NCBI GenBank assembly: GCA_001600415.1
Contig: BCJX01000002.1
Coordinates: 2,763,553-2,827,552, forward strand
Length of the DNA stretch: 64,000 nt
From: Pascua guehoae
Taxonomy: Eukaryota; Basidiomycota; Tremellomycetes; Trichosporonales; Trichosporonaceae
Reading direction: 5' to 3'
Part shown: positions 36,629-47,025 of the stretch, piece by piece
How the letters are laid out: every line of letters starts with the position of its first letter
Numbering within the stretch: position 1 is the first letter of the stretch
Program-made: the position numbers and the translations under genes
Notes under the pieces: generated by a model
What the model saw: only the letters and a program-made list of their open reading frames with translations
What the model was told of the DNA's origin: nothing
Database searches by the model: none

Positions 36629-36961
36629 GCATGGGCCCATGGGCGTGTGGGCGGAAAGAAATCACACGTCGAGATTCGATTTCGTCATGGCAACTTTTTG
36701 TTGACACGACACTTTTCATCCACCCACGGCGCTCACCACCTGGAACAACCAGGTACGACCAACACCGTCGGCACAACCATCGGCACCCAACACGGGCACG
36801 TGAACAGGCCAACCTCCAACCCCACACTCTTGTTCTGCTAGCTCGGAAGAGTAGCAGAACTATCCGGCCTCGGTCGCAGGTGTCCAACTCCGCTTGCTGA
36901 ACGTCGTCCATCCCCAGGCCGAGCGCGCGAGTCTGACGCCGATACGGCAACCCCGGACGCA
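36629..36961. promoter_or_regulatory. Divergent promoter region of USB1 and the methyltransferase gene
   Basis: 333 bases between two start codons that point away from each other. No specific motif identified; one shared control region is inferred from layout alone. Confidence 0.5.
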
Positions 36962-38922
36962 ATGTACTGGTATCTCTCGTTTCTCCGGCCGCCGCCCGTC
37001 GCGCTCGCGCTCCCGAGCGAGGGAGTCGTGATTACCCCGCAGGTGGCGAATGATCTCCGGACTGAGTGAGTGTTGCTGCGTTGCTGCTGCTGGTTCTGGT
37101 GCTTGTGCTACTCCTGCTAGCGCAACTGCTACTGTTGCTTGCTGCCGAGCGTAGACGTTGGGGAGAGCGCGGGATCCCATGGCGAGCATGCACCGGTACC
37201 CCTTGGGAGAAGCACAGCAGTCTTCGGGTGGAGGATAGGAGCTCTTGGGCAAGAACACGCTCGCATGGTCGGTAACGCCATTGCGGACGCGTGTCGTGAC
37301 GACTTGTGTACCAGTGCTGTTACAGGTATTCTGGACCATGGACCACTACCTCACACTACCACGACAATTCTTGCGCATGGCTGTCCTACCTCGCAGCGCT
37401 ACACTACTGACTGCGACTTTGACTGCGGCTTGACCATGTGTCTCCAATGCGTTCTTCGGCTAACTCTTGACAGACAACGCCTCTCGCCGACCGAAATCTG
37501 GTATACCTGGCAACGCGTGCTGCCCTTTCCGTCTGACGCGACGCCGGCTGCTCATCTGACCCACTTTGAGCCTCCATCGAGCACCTACCGGCCCCTGACA
37601 GTGCCGCTGCCACGGGCCGCACGGGCGGGTGAGAGTTGGCGACTGGGCCTGTTCACCCCGCCCGCGACGGGACCGGCGACCGCTCTCGCCGAGCTCATGG
37701 GTGACCCCGGGGTGCTGGGTGTGTGGAGCGAGGGCATTGCGTTGCGGCGGGGCGAGGCGAGCGGGCAAGGGGCGGTGAGGGGTATGGGGGAGCGGGATCG
37801 GCGACGGGCGGGCGGGAAAGGGGACAAGGGGGACAAAGCTGCAAAAGGCAAAGACGCGTCCAAGGGCAAGGACAAGAAAGACGACGGACCAAAGCAGAGC
37901 CGCATTACGCGCGACTTTCCCATCCCCGAAGGCCTAGGTAATGCTGGTATACTCCGTGTCGTCGAGCAGACGAGCTTTGACCTCGACAAGGTGCGTCCCG
38001 AGAGCGGCAGCGAGCAGGTGTGTATATTGGCACTGACCATACCAGAAAGTGTGGGACTCTGGACTGGCCCTCGCAGCATGGCTCTTCGCACACCGAAGTG
38101 TGACCACACGGCCCCCAGGGGGCATGGAGCTGAGTTACCGCCAGGAGGCGCTGTGGGGCTGGGCCATTGCGCGGGCATGCTCTGCCGAGACTGTCATTGA
38201 GCTCGGGAGCGGGACGGGGCTGGTGGGCATCGCCATGGCAATGGCGCTGCGGGACGTCCCGACGGCGACGGGGACGAGGAGCATCATGGCGACGGATTTG
38301 GGTGAGTTGGAGTGTGTAGGCGGAGCAGACTACTGTCGACCGAGCTGCTTCGCTAGCGTGCACTAGAGTAGCTATGCTTGTTGGACAGAAGAGGAGACGG
38401 TTAGAGGAGACGACTGATGCCAGACTCGGCGATGGAGATTATGCGCGAAAACATCGCGCTCAACGGCGTCGAGGACGCAGTCACGCCCGCCGTGCTCGAC
38501 TGGGAGGCTCCGCTGCCCGATTTCGCAGAGCAAGACTTGTCAAAGCCCCCACATGTCATCATGTAAGCCAGCGACGCGTTTTGGTTTCGATGCCGCCTCC
38601 GATGCCGACACCAAGCGCACAAGCTCGAGGAAAACTGACCCGCAGCGCCGCCGACGTGACCTACAACACGTCCTCGTTCCCAGCCCTCGTCCGCACACTC
38701 AACGCGCTGCTCAGGCGAACGCCAAAGCAAGCCTCGGTCAAGCGCCCTGCACACGACCCTTTTCTCCTCTTGGCATACAAACAGCGTGACCCCGCCGAGC
38801 GCGACTTGTGGGACATGCTCGCTGACCATCGTATTGAGATGGTCCTCATTGACCGCGTGCAGGGCGCAGAGGACGAAGGGGAGACTGAAATCTGGGTCGG
38901 AGGCAAGAACCTTCTCAACTAG
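36962..38922 (+). CDS. METTL21/22-type protein methyltransferase
   Basis: Exons 36962-37065, 37474-37990, 38046-38301, 38424-38562 and 38646-38922, 430 residues. Class I SAM-dependent methyltransferase (Methyltransf_16 group), which modifies lysines of translation factors or chaperones. Visible: KVWDSGLALAAWL, SAM motif I VIELGSGTGLVGIAMA, the acidic ATDLDSAMEIMRENI (motif II, completed across an intron), and the DxxY-like IIAADVTYNTSSF, the family's catalytic-loop signature. The N-terminal third contains a Lys/Gly/Asp-rich low-complexity insert (about residues 130-165). The target cannot be assigned; METTL22/Rrg1-like is my best guess. The first intron is 408 bases, the others 55-122. Confidence 0.85.
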
Positions 38923-39377
38923 TGGTGGAGGGCGAGTGTCATCTTGGGCCTTGGCGGCTAGCAGACTTGGATACTAGGAGTAATGAGATGAGAGCGGGTC
39001 GAGGAGAGGGAGAGTGAGGATATTGCTACGACGGTTACAGCATATGCATATGGGTATCGGTTCCAGTTACGTATCGAGTAGCACCAAAGATGGCAAGAGG
39101 GTGTTTGATGGCGAGGCACGCACCGCCTGGGTGTAAGGGGAGGTCTGCCGGTCACGGGCCGGGTGGCATGCATGCCACGCGGCTTCCCTGGCTGCTGGCT
39201 GGTCTCCAGTGGCGGCGGCTGCCACCACCCACCACGCGTTTCGCAACCACACCTACACCCACCGCCCCCTCGGCATCGGGCCTCGTCGACCTCACTCTCA
39301 CTCTCCCTTCATCTCTCCACAACACCCACCTTTTACTTTGTAACACTAGTATCCACACCCCCTCGAGCGACGACGCC
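38923..39377. other. Intergenic, MIL1 upstream
   Basis: No gene seen; the last 150 bases are CACCC/CTC-rich as in other leaders. Confidence 0.55.
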
Positions 39378-42300
39378 ATGCTCCCGCCCCCGCGCGCGCA
39401 CGGTGCCGTCGCACGACCACAGCCGCCGGCATGGTCTGACATCGACGACGACGACGGCTGGCAAGGTGCGTGTGCGCGCTGCGGCGAGGCGGGATTCCGA
39501 GGAGGCGATACAGAGGCGTCGTCCACCTGTGTGCCGAGTACCCACCCAGTGGCTCCATCTGCGCCTCGAGTCATCTCTGTCGGGGGGCCGTTGACGTGTT
39601 GGGGACGAGGGCATATGCTAACAGCCCAGACATGCCAGTCGTGCGCTCCAACGACTTTACGAGCGATCTCGACGCCATCGACGACAAGAAGTACCACTAC
39701 CGGCCGCCCGAGCGGCTCGACGAGGGCGCCGCGGCCGCGATGGGGAATGCGACGGGCGCGCACCTCGAGCTCGCGTCCGACACGCTGGCTACCGACTCGT
39801 GGCGCGAAAAGACGGGCATCGACGAGAGCGACTATACGCGCCTGCGCCTCGAAGAGGACGAGGAGAGCGAAGAGGTACACATGCGCACGCGCTACCTGTT
39901 TGACGAGGGCAAGGCCATGACCCCGCTCTCGCAGATGCAGGCGACGAAAAACCTGCTCACGGACGCCCAGCGCATCGCCTATGTCGGCCTGTGCCAGCTC
40001 GTCGCCCGCCGCATGCTCCGCGACATGGGACGCGGGTGGGACGGCACAAAGGCAAAGGCAAACCTACTCAAACGCGCAAAGGGCAAAGGACACCACCAGG
40101 ACGTGCCACCCGTCGAGAGCGGCAAGATCTGGATGATCAAGATCATGGCTAGGCTCTACCAGCACATGGAGCTCGAGCGCGAAGGTGCGTGCGCGGCGAT
40201 GAGATGGGGTGGCATGGGATTGAACTGGGCGGACGGGGCAGTGCGTAGGAGGCGAGTGGGATCCGAGCCTGCTTGCAGCCGTGCACACTGTACCGCTGGT
40301 GTTGCCCGAGTGTGGTATGCAGGCTTGCCTGACGGCTGTGAACGCCACACTCGCTGGTGTGTCCCCCACGGCGGAGAGTTCAACCCCCCATCCCATCGGG
40401 CGCTAGACAAGCACGAGTATATGGTTGACATGCAGAACAAATCATGATCGAGTCTCTTGCCGACCACGGTGTCGATCCCGCTGACCTCGTCCCCGCGCTC
40501 ATGACGACACATACAGTCAAGAACCCCGAATTCGACCCCGCAGCCAAGAAGCGTGCAGACGAAGAGGCACAGGAGAAAGCAGACAAGGAACAGGAGGAGA
40601 AAGAAAAGGTAGAGAGGGAGCAAGAAGAGGGACGGAAAGCCAAGGAGGCAGAGGCTAGTGCGGACGCTGCGTCGTACGCAGATACACTAGCAGGAGACGA
40701 CGACCCGGCGCCCCCCTATGAGGAGGCCATCGCGTCACCGCCAGCATCCCACGAGCCGCCCACACCACGAGCATCTACTTCGCCAGCACCTGCGTTGCCA
40801 GCTGGCCCATCGGTGCCACAACCAGGCGGGCTCCGCGCAATGCCATCACTGTTTGACGACGATGACGACGACGCGTCGCCCGTGGTATCGCCCATGGTGT
40901 CGCCCCCGCCCCGTTCGAGCTCGATGCGAGGTCAGCTCCGGCCCATGCCATCGCTCTTTGACGATGACGACGGTGACATTGGCGGCTCGGTCCCACCCTC
41001 TCGAAAGCAGACTTTGGATGACGACGACGGGGATATCGGTGACATTGGAGCAGTCTCAAGTCCAAGAGAGGGCCAGTCTGATGCGTCCACTCCAAAGCCT
41101 TCAGGCCCGCAGACACCAGCATCACCGGCCAAGTCTGCTGTGCAGACACCATCCACAGAGGCGCCTACCGCAGAGACACCCACCGAGGCATCTACAGCAG
41201 AGGCACCCGCAGAGACATCCACCACTGACGGAGACCTGACTGCGCCGCTCGACCGAGTCGTCTCCAATGTGACTCCAAAGTTAGGGCAGGGCCAGTTTGA
41301 CGGCGATCTGCACGCATTAGAGGAAGCGCCCATGCCGTCATTGCCAGGCGTGTCGCTCTCTATCACGGCTGCGGACGAGGATGTCACGCTGGACATTCGA
41401 TGGACTGTGGTGGGTATCTGACTGAGGGTGATGGAGACGCCACGACGGCGGCGGCGGCGTTGCCGGCGCAGGCATGCGCGCCGGCTTCAGACTGACCCTC
41501 TTGTGCATAGTAGCTGACATTCCAGATGTGCGACCTCTTCCTCGTCCTCGTCGCCGACTCTGTGTACGACTCGCGTTCGCGTGCCTTTCTCGAGCGCATC
41601 GCAAACGCACTTGGGTTTGCATGGCTCGACGTGGTGCGCTTTGAGAACCGCGTGACAGACGCGCTAGAGATCCAAGAGGGTGTCGAGTCGCTCCAGCCCG
41701 GAGAAGTGATTGAGGAGCAGCGAAAGCGGCGGCGGAACAAGCGATACGCAATGGTCGGCGCTGCGGCAGTCGGTGGTGCACTTGTCATTGGTCTTTCGGC
41801 TGGTCTGCTCGCACCGCTTATTGGTGCCGGTATGGCGGCTGTGCTCGCGCCAATGGGTGTCACGGCGCCGTTCCTGACTGGTATCGGCGGTGCGGCTGTC
41901 ATTACCTCGACTGGTGTTGTCACTGGTGCCAACATTGCCGGCAAGGGCATGTCAAAGCGGACGCGTGAAGTGCGCACATTCGAGCTCAAGCCGTTGCATA
42001 ACAACAAGCGCGTCAGCTGTTACATTACCGTTGGAGGGTGAGTGCGAGTTTGGGTCTGCATCATACATGGTGTTAACGGTACAGCTTCATGTCGAGCCAA
42101 GTTGACGATGTGCGACTACCGTTCTCTGTCCTCGACTCGATGATTGGTGACGTCTTTTCCGTCCTGTGGGAGCCCGAGATGATGAACGAGCTCGGCACGG
42201 CGATGAAGATTATCGGTACCGAGGTACTCACCCAGGTCGGACAGCAGATTCTTGCGGCGACACTGATGACTGCTCTGATGAGCGCGCTGCAGGTGCCCAT

Positions 42301-43906
42301 GAGTACGTCGGTGTGAGGTTCACAGTGGGTGTACGCTGACCATCCCAGTCCTGTCCAAGCTTGGCTATCTCATTGACAACCCGTGGTCAAACGCACTGGA
42401 CCGTGCCAAGGCGGCGGGCCTGGTGCTCGCAGACGTTTTGATCCAGCGGCATGCTGGTGTGCGTCCAACGTCACTCATTGGATTCTCACTCGGCGCGCGT
42501 GTCATCTTCTACGCTTTGGCCGAACTGGCGCGCCAGGGAGCATACGGGATCGTACAGGACGTCTACCTGTTCGGGGCGACACTCACTGCGCCCCGACAGA
42601 CGTGGCTCGAGGCACGTAGTGTCGTTGGCGGGCGCTTTGTGAATGCGTTTTCCAGCAACGACTGGATGCTGGGATACCTGTTCCGAGCGACAACGGGTGG
42701 CCTCAACACGGTCGCCGGTCTGCGACCTGTCGAAACGGTACCGGGGCTGGAGAATATCGATGTGACGGATTGTATCACGGGCCACATGGCGTACCGTTCA
42801 TCAATGCCCGTGCTGCTGTCAAAGGTCGGGTTCCCCGTGACGGCAGAGTATTTCGACGAGCCAGACGTGAGTAGTATGGGGGCGGACATCAGGACTACCC
42901 CTGCTAACATTACCAGGACCCAGATGCAGACCAGGCGGTCAACGAGCGCACGATTGTGCTAGAGGGGGAGGCAGAGGAGGAGATGATCAAGAAGCAGAAG
43001 AAGATTCTGGGCATTTTCCCTCGATCAAAGGGAAAGAATGCTGGATCGGGCCGCGCATCTGGTGCCGCCACACCGAGGACATCTCAGGCGCAGGAAAAGG
43101 ACGACGGAGACGACGAGCTGCCACCACGCGAGGGCCAGCCCCGCGGCAGTGGTGGCTCGGGAGACTACGAGGTCGATCTGGGAGACCGCCCTGGACGGCA
43201 GTCGGTCGACACGGTGGCATCAGAGGACGCGGTACTGCGCACCATTCCAAAGACGGCTGGCTTTGACTTTGCGGCCATCTCGCGCGAGCTCGGCAAGGAT
43301 ATCGATATTAACAAGCTCAAGGACCCGAGCCGACTGGACCAGCCGGCGCGCACCGCGGCGTCTCAACCACAGGTCGTCGTGGTCCCACCGGCACCAGAAC
43401 GGACTGAATCGGCGCCGCCCCCGGTGCCTCCGTCGCCGTCTCCGTCAGAGCAGCAGCGGCCAGCTTCACCCGTCGCCCGCAGCCAGTCTGCCGCGCCGGG
43501 CGTTGGCATCCCGATTGACGACGACGGCGACATTGCTGTCGAGGCGTCCAAGGCACTGAGCTTGGACCGGGACCGCTCGTCTGTCGACGCTGGCGGAGAC
43601 ATGCCGGCGTGGGACCGGACGTGGTCGTCGTCGTCGGCCCACTCGGCGTCGCCGTCCTTGTCGGCGTCGTCGGCCAAGGCGCCGTCCATCTTTGGCTTCA
43701 ACGCGTGGTCTACTCCTGCGCCCGCACACCACGGCTCGTTTGATGCCAACGGCATGCGCGCCGCTCCCCCTGCGCGCCCGCACCCGCCCGAGTTTATGGC
43801 CAACCCCTTTGCCATGCCGTCCATGCCCTCGAGCGCGTCCATGGGGCCGCCCACACCGGCGCGTCGTAATACAGACGAGAGGCTCGCGCTCGAGAATCCG
43901 TGGTAG
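39378..43906 (+). CDS. MIL1: DUF726 / TMCO4-like membrane alpha/beta-hydrolase protein (Mil1-type)
   Basis: Exons 39378-39465, 39630-40184, 40436-41409, 41526-42037, 42085-42302, 42349-42866 and 42917-43906, 1284 residues, all phases consistent. The N-terminal third is helical with a Lys/Glu-rich coiled-coil-like run (KADKEQEEKEKVEREQEEG) and a disordered Pro/Ser/Asp region containing three SLFDDDD motifs. The conserved core starts at LCDLFLVLVADSVYDSRSR-like sequence, continues with a hydrophobic Ala/Gly-rich pair of membrane segments (about residues 625-690), and has the nucleophile elbow GFSLGARVIFYAL followed by DVYLFGATL. A disordered tail follows. In yeast the homologue Mil1 binds the AP-1 clathrin adaptor; an enzymatic role is unproven. 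The SLFDDDD repeats could be sorting-adaptor contacts (inference). Confidence 0.88.
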
Positions 43907-45710
43907 GAGAGTTGGATTTTCCACACCGGGTAGCCTGGAGGGCTGGGTTAGATGCTCAGGGCTACAGGCACGCCCGGTGCTGGGTGGCCGGCATGGTAGT
44001 CAATTTGTCAGCCATCTGGCCCCTTGTGCACGCTTCAGTGCGACTCGCGACAACTGGCGACACTGGACGAGTGATCGACACGGGCACTCGATCGTGATCG
44101 ACAACGTCATCATGCATGACGCACTGGGTCATATCTGGGCTCGGGGGCGAGTAGCGAATGGCCACTGCCAATGGCTGGCCACCTGGGTTTGGCTAGACGC
44201 TAGCCAGTAGAATTTTGGATGTAGAGTAGGTTTATTTGCATTGGGCCGAAGGTGCCCGGTGGATGGGGATGCAATGCACGATAAGTCGTCATGGATGTCA
44301 TGGACGTCGTGCTTTGTTGGGTGGCGAAGGGTAAGTGGACACGTGCACGCAGGCACGGCTGGCGGCCGCGGGGTGCCAAGGACGCGGACATTGGCGGAGG
44401 GATGGTGGATGACGTAGCCAGTTGAGCCCAGAGAGAATGAGAGAGTGGCGTTTTGGGGTGGGTACGGCACAGAGGCGGAATTCCGACAACGCCACGCCTC
44501 TGCAATTGTTCGACGACTCCCCGTCTTCGTACGGTAGTCTTTGTAGCTTTGTAGGCCTCGTGGAAAACTTTGCCGCCTTGGCCCAATCGCTGCGGCTACG
44601 TTGCCGCGTTGCTGAGCAATGAGCGAGAATGCATGCCATGTACGTCTGGCACGCGGCATGCACTGCCCATTTCTCCGCGACCGTGAGAACTAGCCACCTG
44701 GCTCCATCGGTGCGCCCCGCGGCTGGCCGTGGGAGACGAGCAAGACGGCGCGGACACGACCTCGGTCTGCAAGGTGCACTAGGCACAATCATTCCTCCAT
44801 TCCTCCAAGATGAGTGCAAGTGTCTAATCTATCCGCCACGGCGTCACTGCCCGTCTGGTCCTCAGTGGGCTGGGGCTGGCTCGCTGGCCGTGGCCCGGGA
44901 CGGACTGCCAGTGCCTTTTGGGTAAGCCCGACGCAGCGGAAAGAGGACTCGACTGGACTGGGCTGGACGCGCGGACGGGGGCAGTCGGGGGCTGCGTTGT
45001 CGGTCGGAAGTTTTGACACTGCTGTACGTACAGTCCAGTACGTGGGGGCACGTAGGTCACACTCAGTGGACTATCTACAGTACACAAGCAGGGACGGGGG
45101 GGGGGGGGGGGCAAGGGGCGCGACCACGAAGCCAAGTCGCTAGTCCCTGGGCTCTTCTCGACCGCGGCCTCGAGACTTCTTGGTCTCGCCGCCTGCTCCT
45201 CTGTCCTCCCGGCCTCATGGCGCAGGTTGCGGTCCTGGTCAGTCGCAGAGCATGTGTCAGCTGTGTCAGCCTCGTGCGCCCGCGCCCGAACTTGGTTGTG
45301 TTGTACTGATAGGAAGGCAAGATAGTCGGGGAATGTACTGGTACTGTGGCTCGGCCCCGTTGTGAGGGGAACAAGGGGGCACGCCGGCCGCGGGCTAGTC
45401 GACGCGGTGAGGTCAGTGGCACTGGTAACCCTGACCCCGAGGCGGCGCGCTCATCCTCACGCACCCGTGGCTACAGACGCAGTGTGACATGGGTGTGGTG
45501 TGGCATGTCGTAGTTTCTCGTGCCCGGCAGTACCAGTGGTGCCGACGAGGTCGGGATACTTAAGAGGTTCGGGGAATGGGATGCCCCCATCAAGAAACTG
45601 GTACACGTACTCGTCCCCACCACTCCACCACACACCACAAGACTCGACTGAGCGCTGCTCATTGCATCGTCCCTACCCTCGTTCTCACCCCCACCACCAC
45701 CTCGACCACC
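43907..45710. other. 1.8 kb intergenic, no gene seen
   Basis: No convincing exon chain on either strand. It contains a 16-base G homopolymer at 45096-45111. The last 100 bases (CCCCCACCACCACCTCGACC) resemble leaders of neighbouring genes. Confidence 0.5.
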
Positions 45711-46373
45711 ATGACCTTGTGAGTTGTGCCCACACCCCACCCCCCGCCCAGCTCGAACACGACTAACCCCCAGCCTCACCAGCGCCAAGGGCCCCGCCAC
45801 CGGCCTCCTCCTGACCATCGCGTACGGCTGCGTGAGTCCCCCAACCCCCCCCCCCCCCCCCCCCCCCCTTTTTTTTTTTTTTCCCCACTGACACTCTAGT
45901 TCATCATGTCCATCGTGATGATCACGCAGTCCAAAGACCTGTACGACGGCATGTACCCGCCCGCCGTCGTCCCGCTCCTCATCGCATCCTGCCTGCAGAT
46001 GCTCTACCTCACATTCTACTTTGCAAAGGGCAAAAAGTGGGGGGCCTACACTGGCGCGGCCATGATGGGCGCAAACCTCTTCTTTGCCCTCTTCACATTC
46101 GGCTCGATTGTCGCCATCACCGTGCTCTACAAGCAAGGAAATGACAAGTACTGTCCCTACCGCGAGGGCGTGCCGCTCAGTGACGTGCACAACTGCGAGG
46201 GCGACATGCGCGGCACCATGGGCATGGGGTGGTCGCTCTTTGGCATGAACCTCATTTGGCTCGGCCTCGCGCCTGCCATTGTGAGCTCGACGCGCTCGTC
46301 GTGGTCGACGCCGTTTGGCGCCGTGCCCCTCCCCCACTACGATCCCGAGGCGGACAAGGCGCCCGTTCACTAG
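45711..46373 (+). CDS. Small four-helix membrane protein
   Basis: Exons 45711-45718, 45774-45831 and 45900-46373, 179 residues. The first coding exon is only eight bases (ATG ACC TT). Four hydrophobic segments are visible: around residues 10-30 (GLLLTIAYGC-FIMSIVMI), 45-62 (VVPLLIASCLQMLYLTFYF), 72-98 (TGAAMMGANLFFALFTFGSIVAITVLY) and 130-150 (MGWSLFGMNLIWLGLAPAIV). Two cysteines lie in the loop before helix 4 (CPYREG and HNCEGD) and may be disulphide-bonded. The layout is MARVEL- or SUR7-like, but no named signature is present, so I leave the function open. The second intron contains long C and T homopolymers. Confidence 0.72.
45845..45882. repeat. C(24)T(14) homopolymer pair inside an intron
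   Basis: 24 C followed by 14 T in the 68-base second intron of the four-helix membrane protein gene, just before the CTGAC branch point. It may act as its pyrimidine tract. Confidence 0.85.
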
Positions 46374-47025
46374 ATGCGTCGGCCAGAGTGCCCATCGCCA
46401 CCGCCTCGACTGGACGATTAAAAACAGCACCAAAACAATCCACAACCACCACCACCACCACCACCACCACCACCACACTCGCGACTGCCCCTTCGTTCTC
46501 GAGGACCAGCCTGTCTCCCGCATCCCAACGCCCTTGGCTACGGGCCGCACTTTCTATAATGTAGCTAATCATGCATATGTCATTCCATTGCACTCTACTA
46601 CCGCTTTGCCGCTGCCATTGCTCTCTCTTGTCCCTTCTCCGCCCGACAAGACCTTGCCATGAGAACCGCATCACTCAAACCGCACCACGCAAACCGCACC
46701 ACGCAAACCGCACCACGCAAACCGCACCATGCACAGTCTACTGCACCATACTCAGCTACCCAGCAATGCACCGCGCTTCTCCTTCTCTGCCCAGTCTGAC
46801 TTGTCGACTCGTTGCACACCGCCAGATCGTGTCCAGTCTGCATGCCCCAGCCACACCCCGCCACAACAGTGTCATGCTGAGTGGTGAGATTTAATTTTCA
46901 GGACGTGCAAACGCCATCTGCATGCGTGGGCCCGTTCTGTCGCCCCCTCCTGCGTCGTGTTTGGGCCTACGTGGGCACGTCCACCAGCCCCAGCCCTTTC
47001 CGATCACAAGACAGAAGAAACGCCA
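46374..47025. other. Convergent spacer between the membrane protein gene and CTK2
   Basis: No gene. It holds a CCA run at 46443-46474 and a 15-base tandem repeat at 46665-46730. Confidence 0.55.
46665..46730. repeat. 15-bp tandem repeat, about four copies
   Basis: Units CGCAAACCGCACCAC repeated with small changes at both ends. Confidence 0.85.

Noticed and set aside
44298..44819. Minus-strand frames downstream of MIL1
   Set aside because: No domain or splice support; frames overlap each other.
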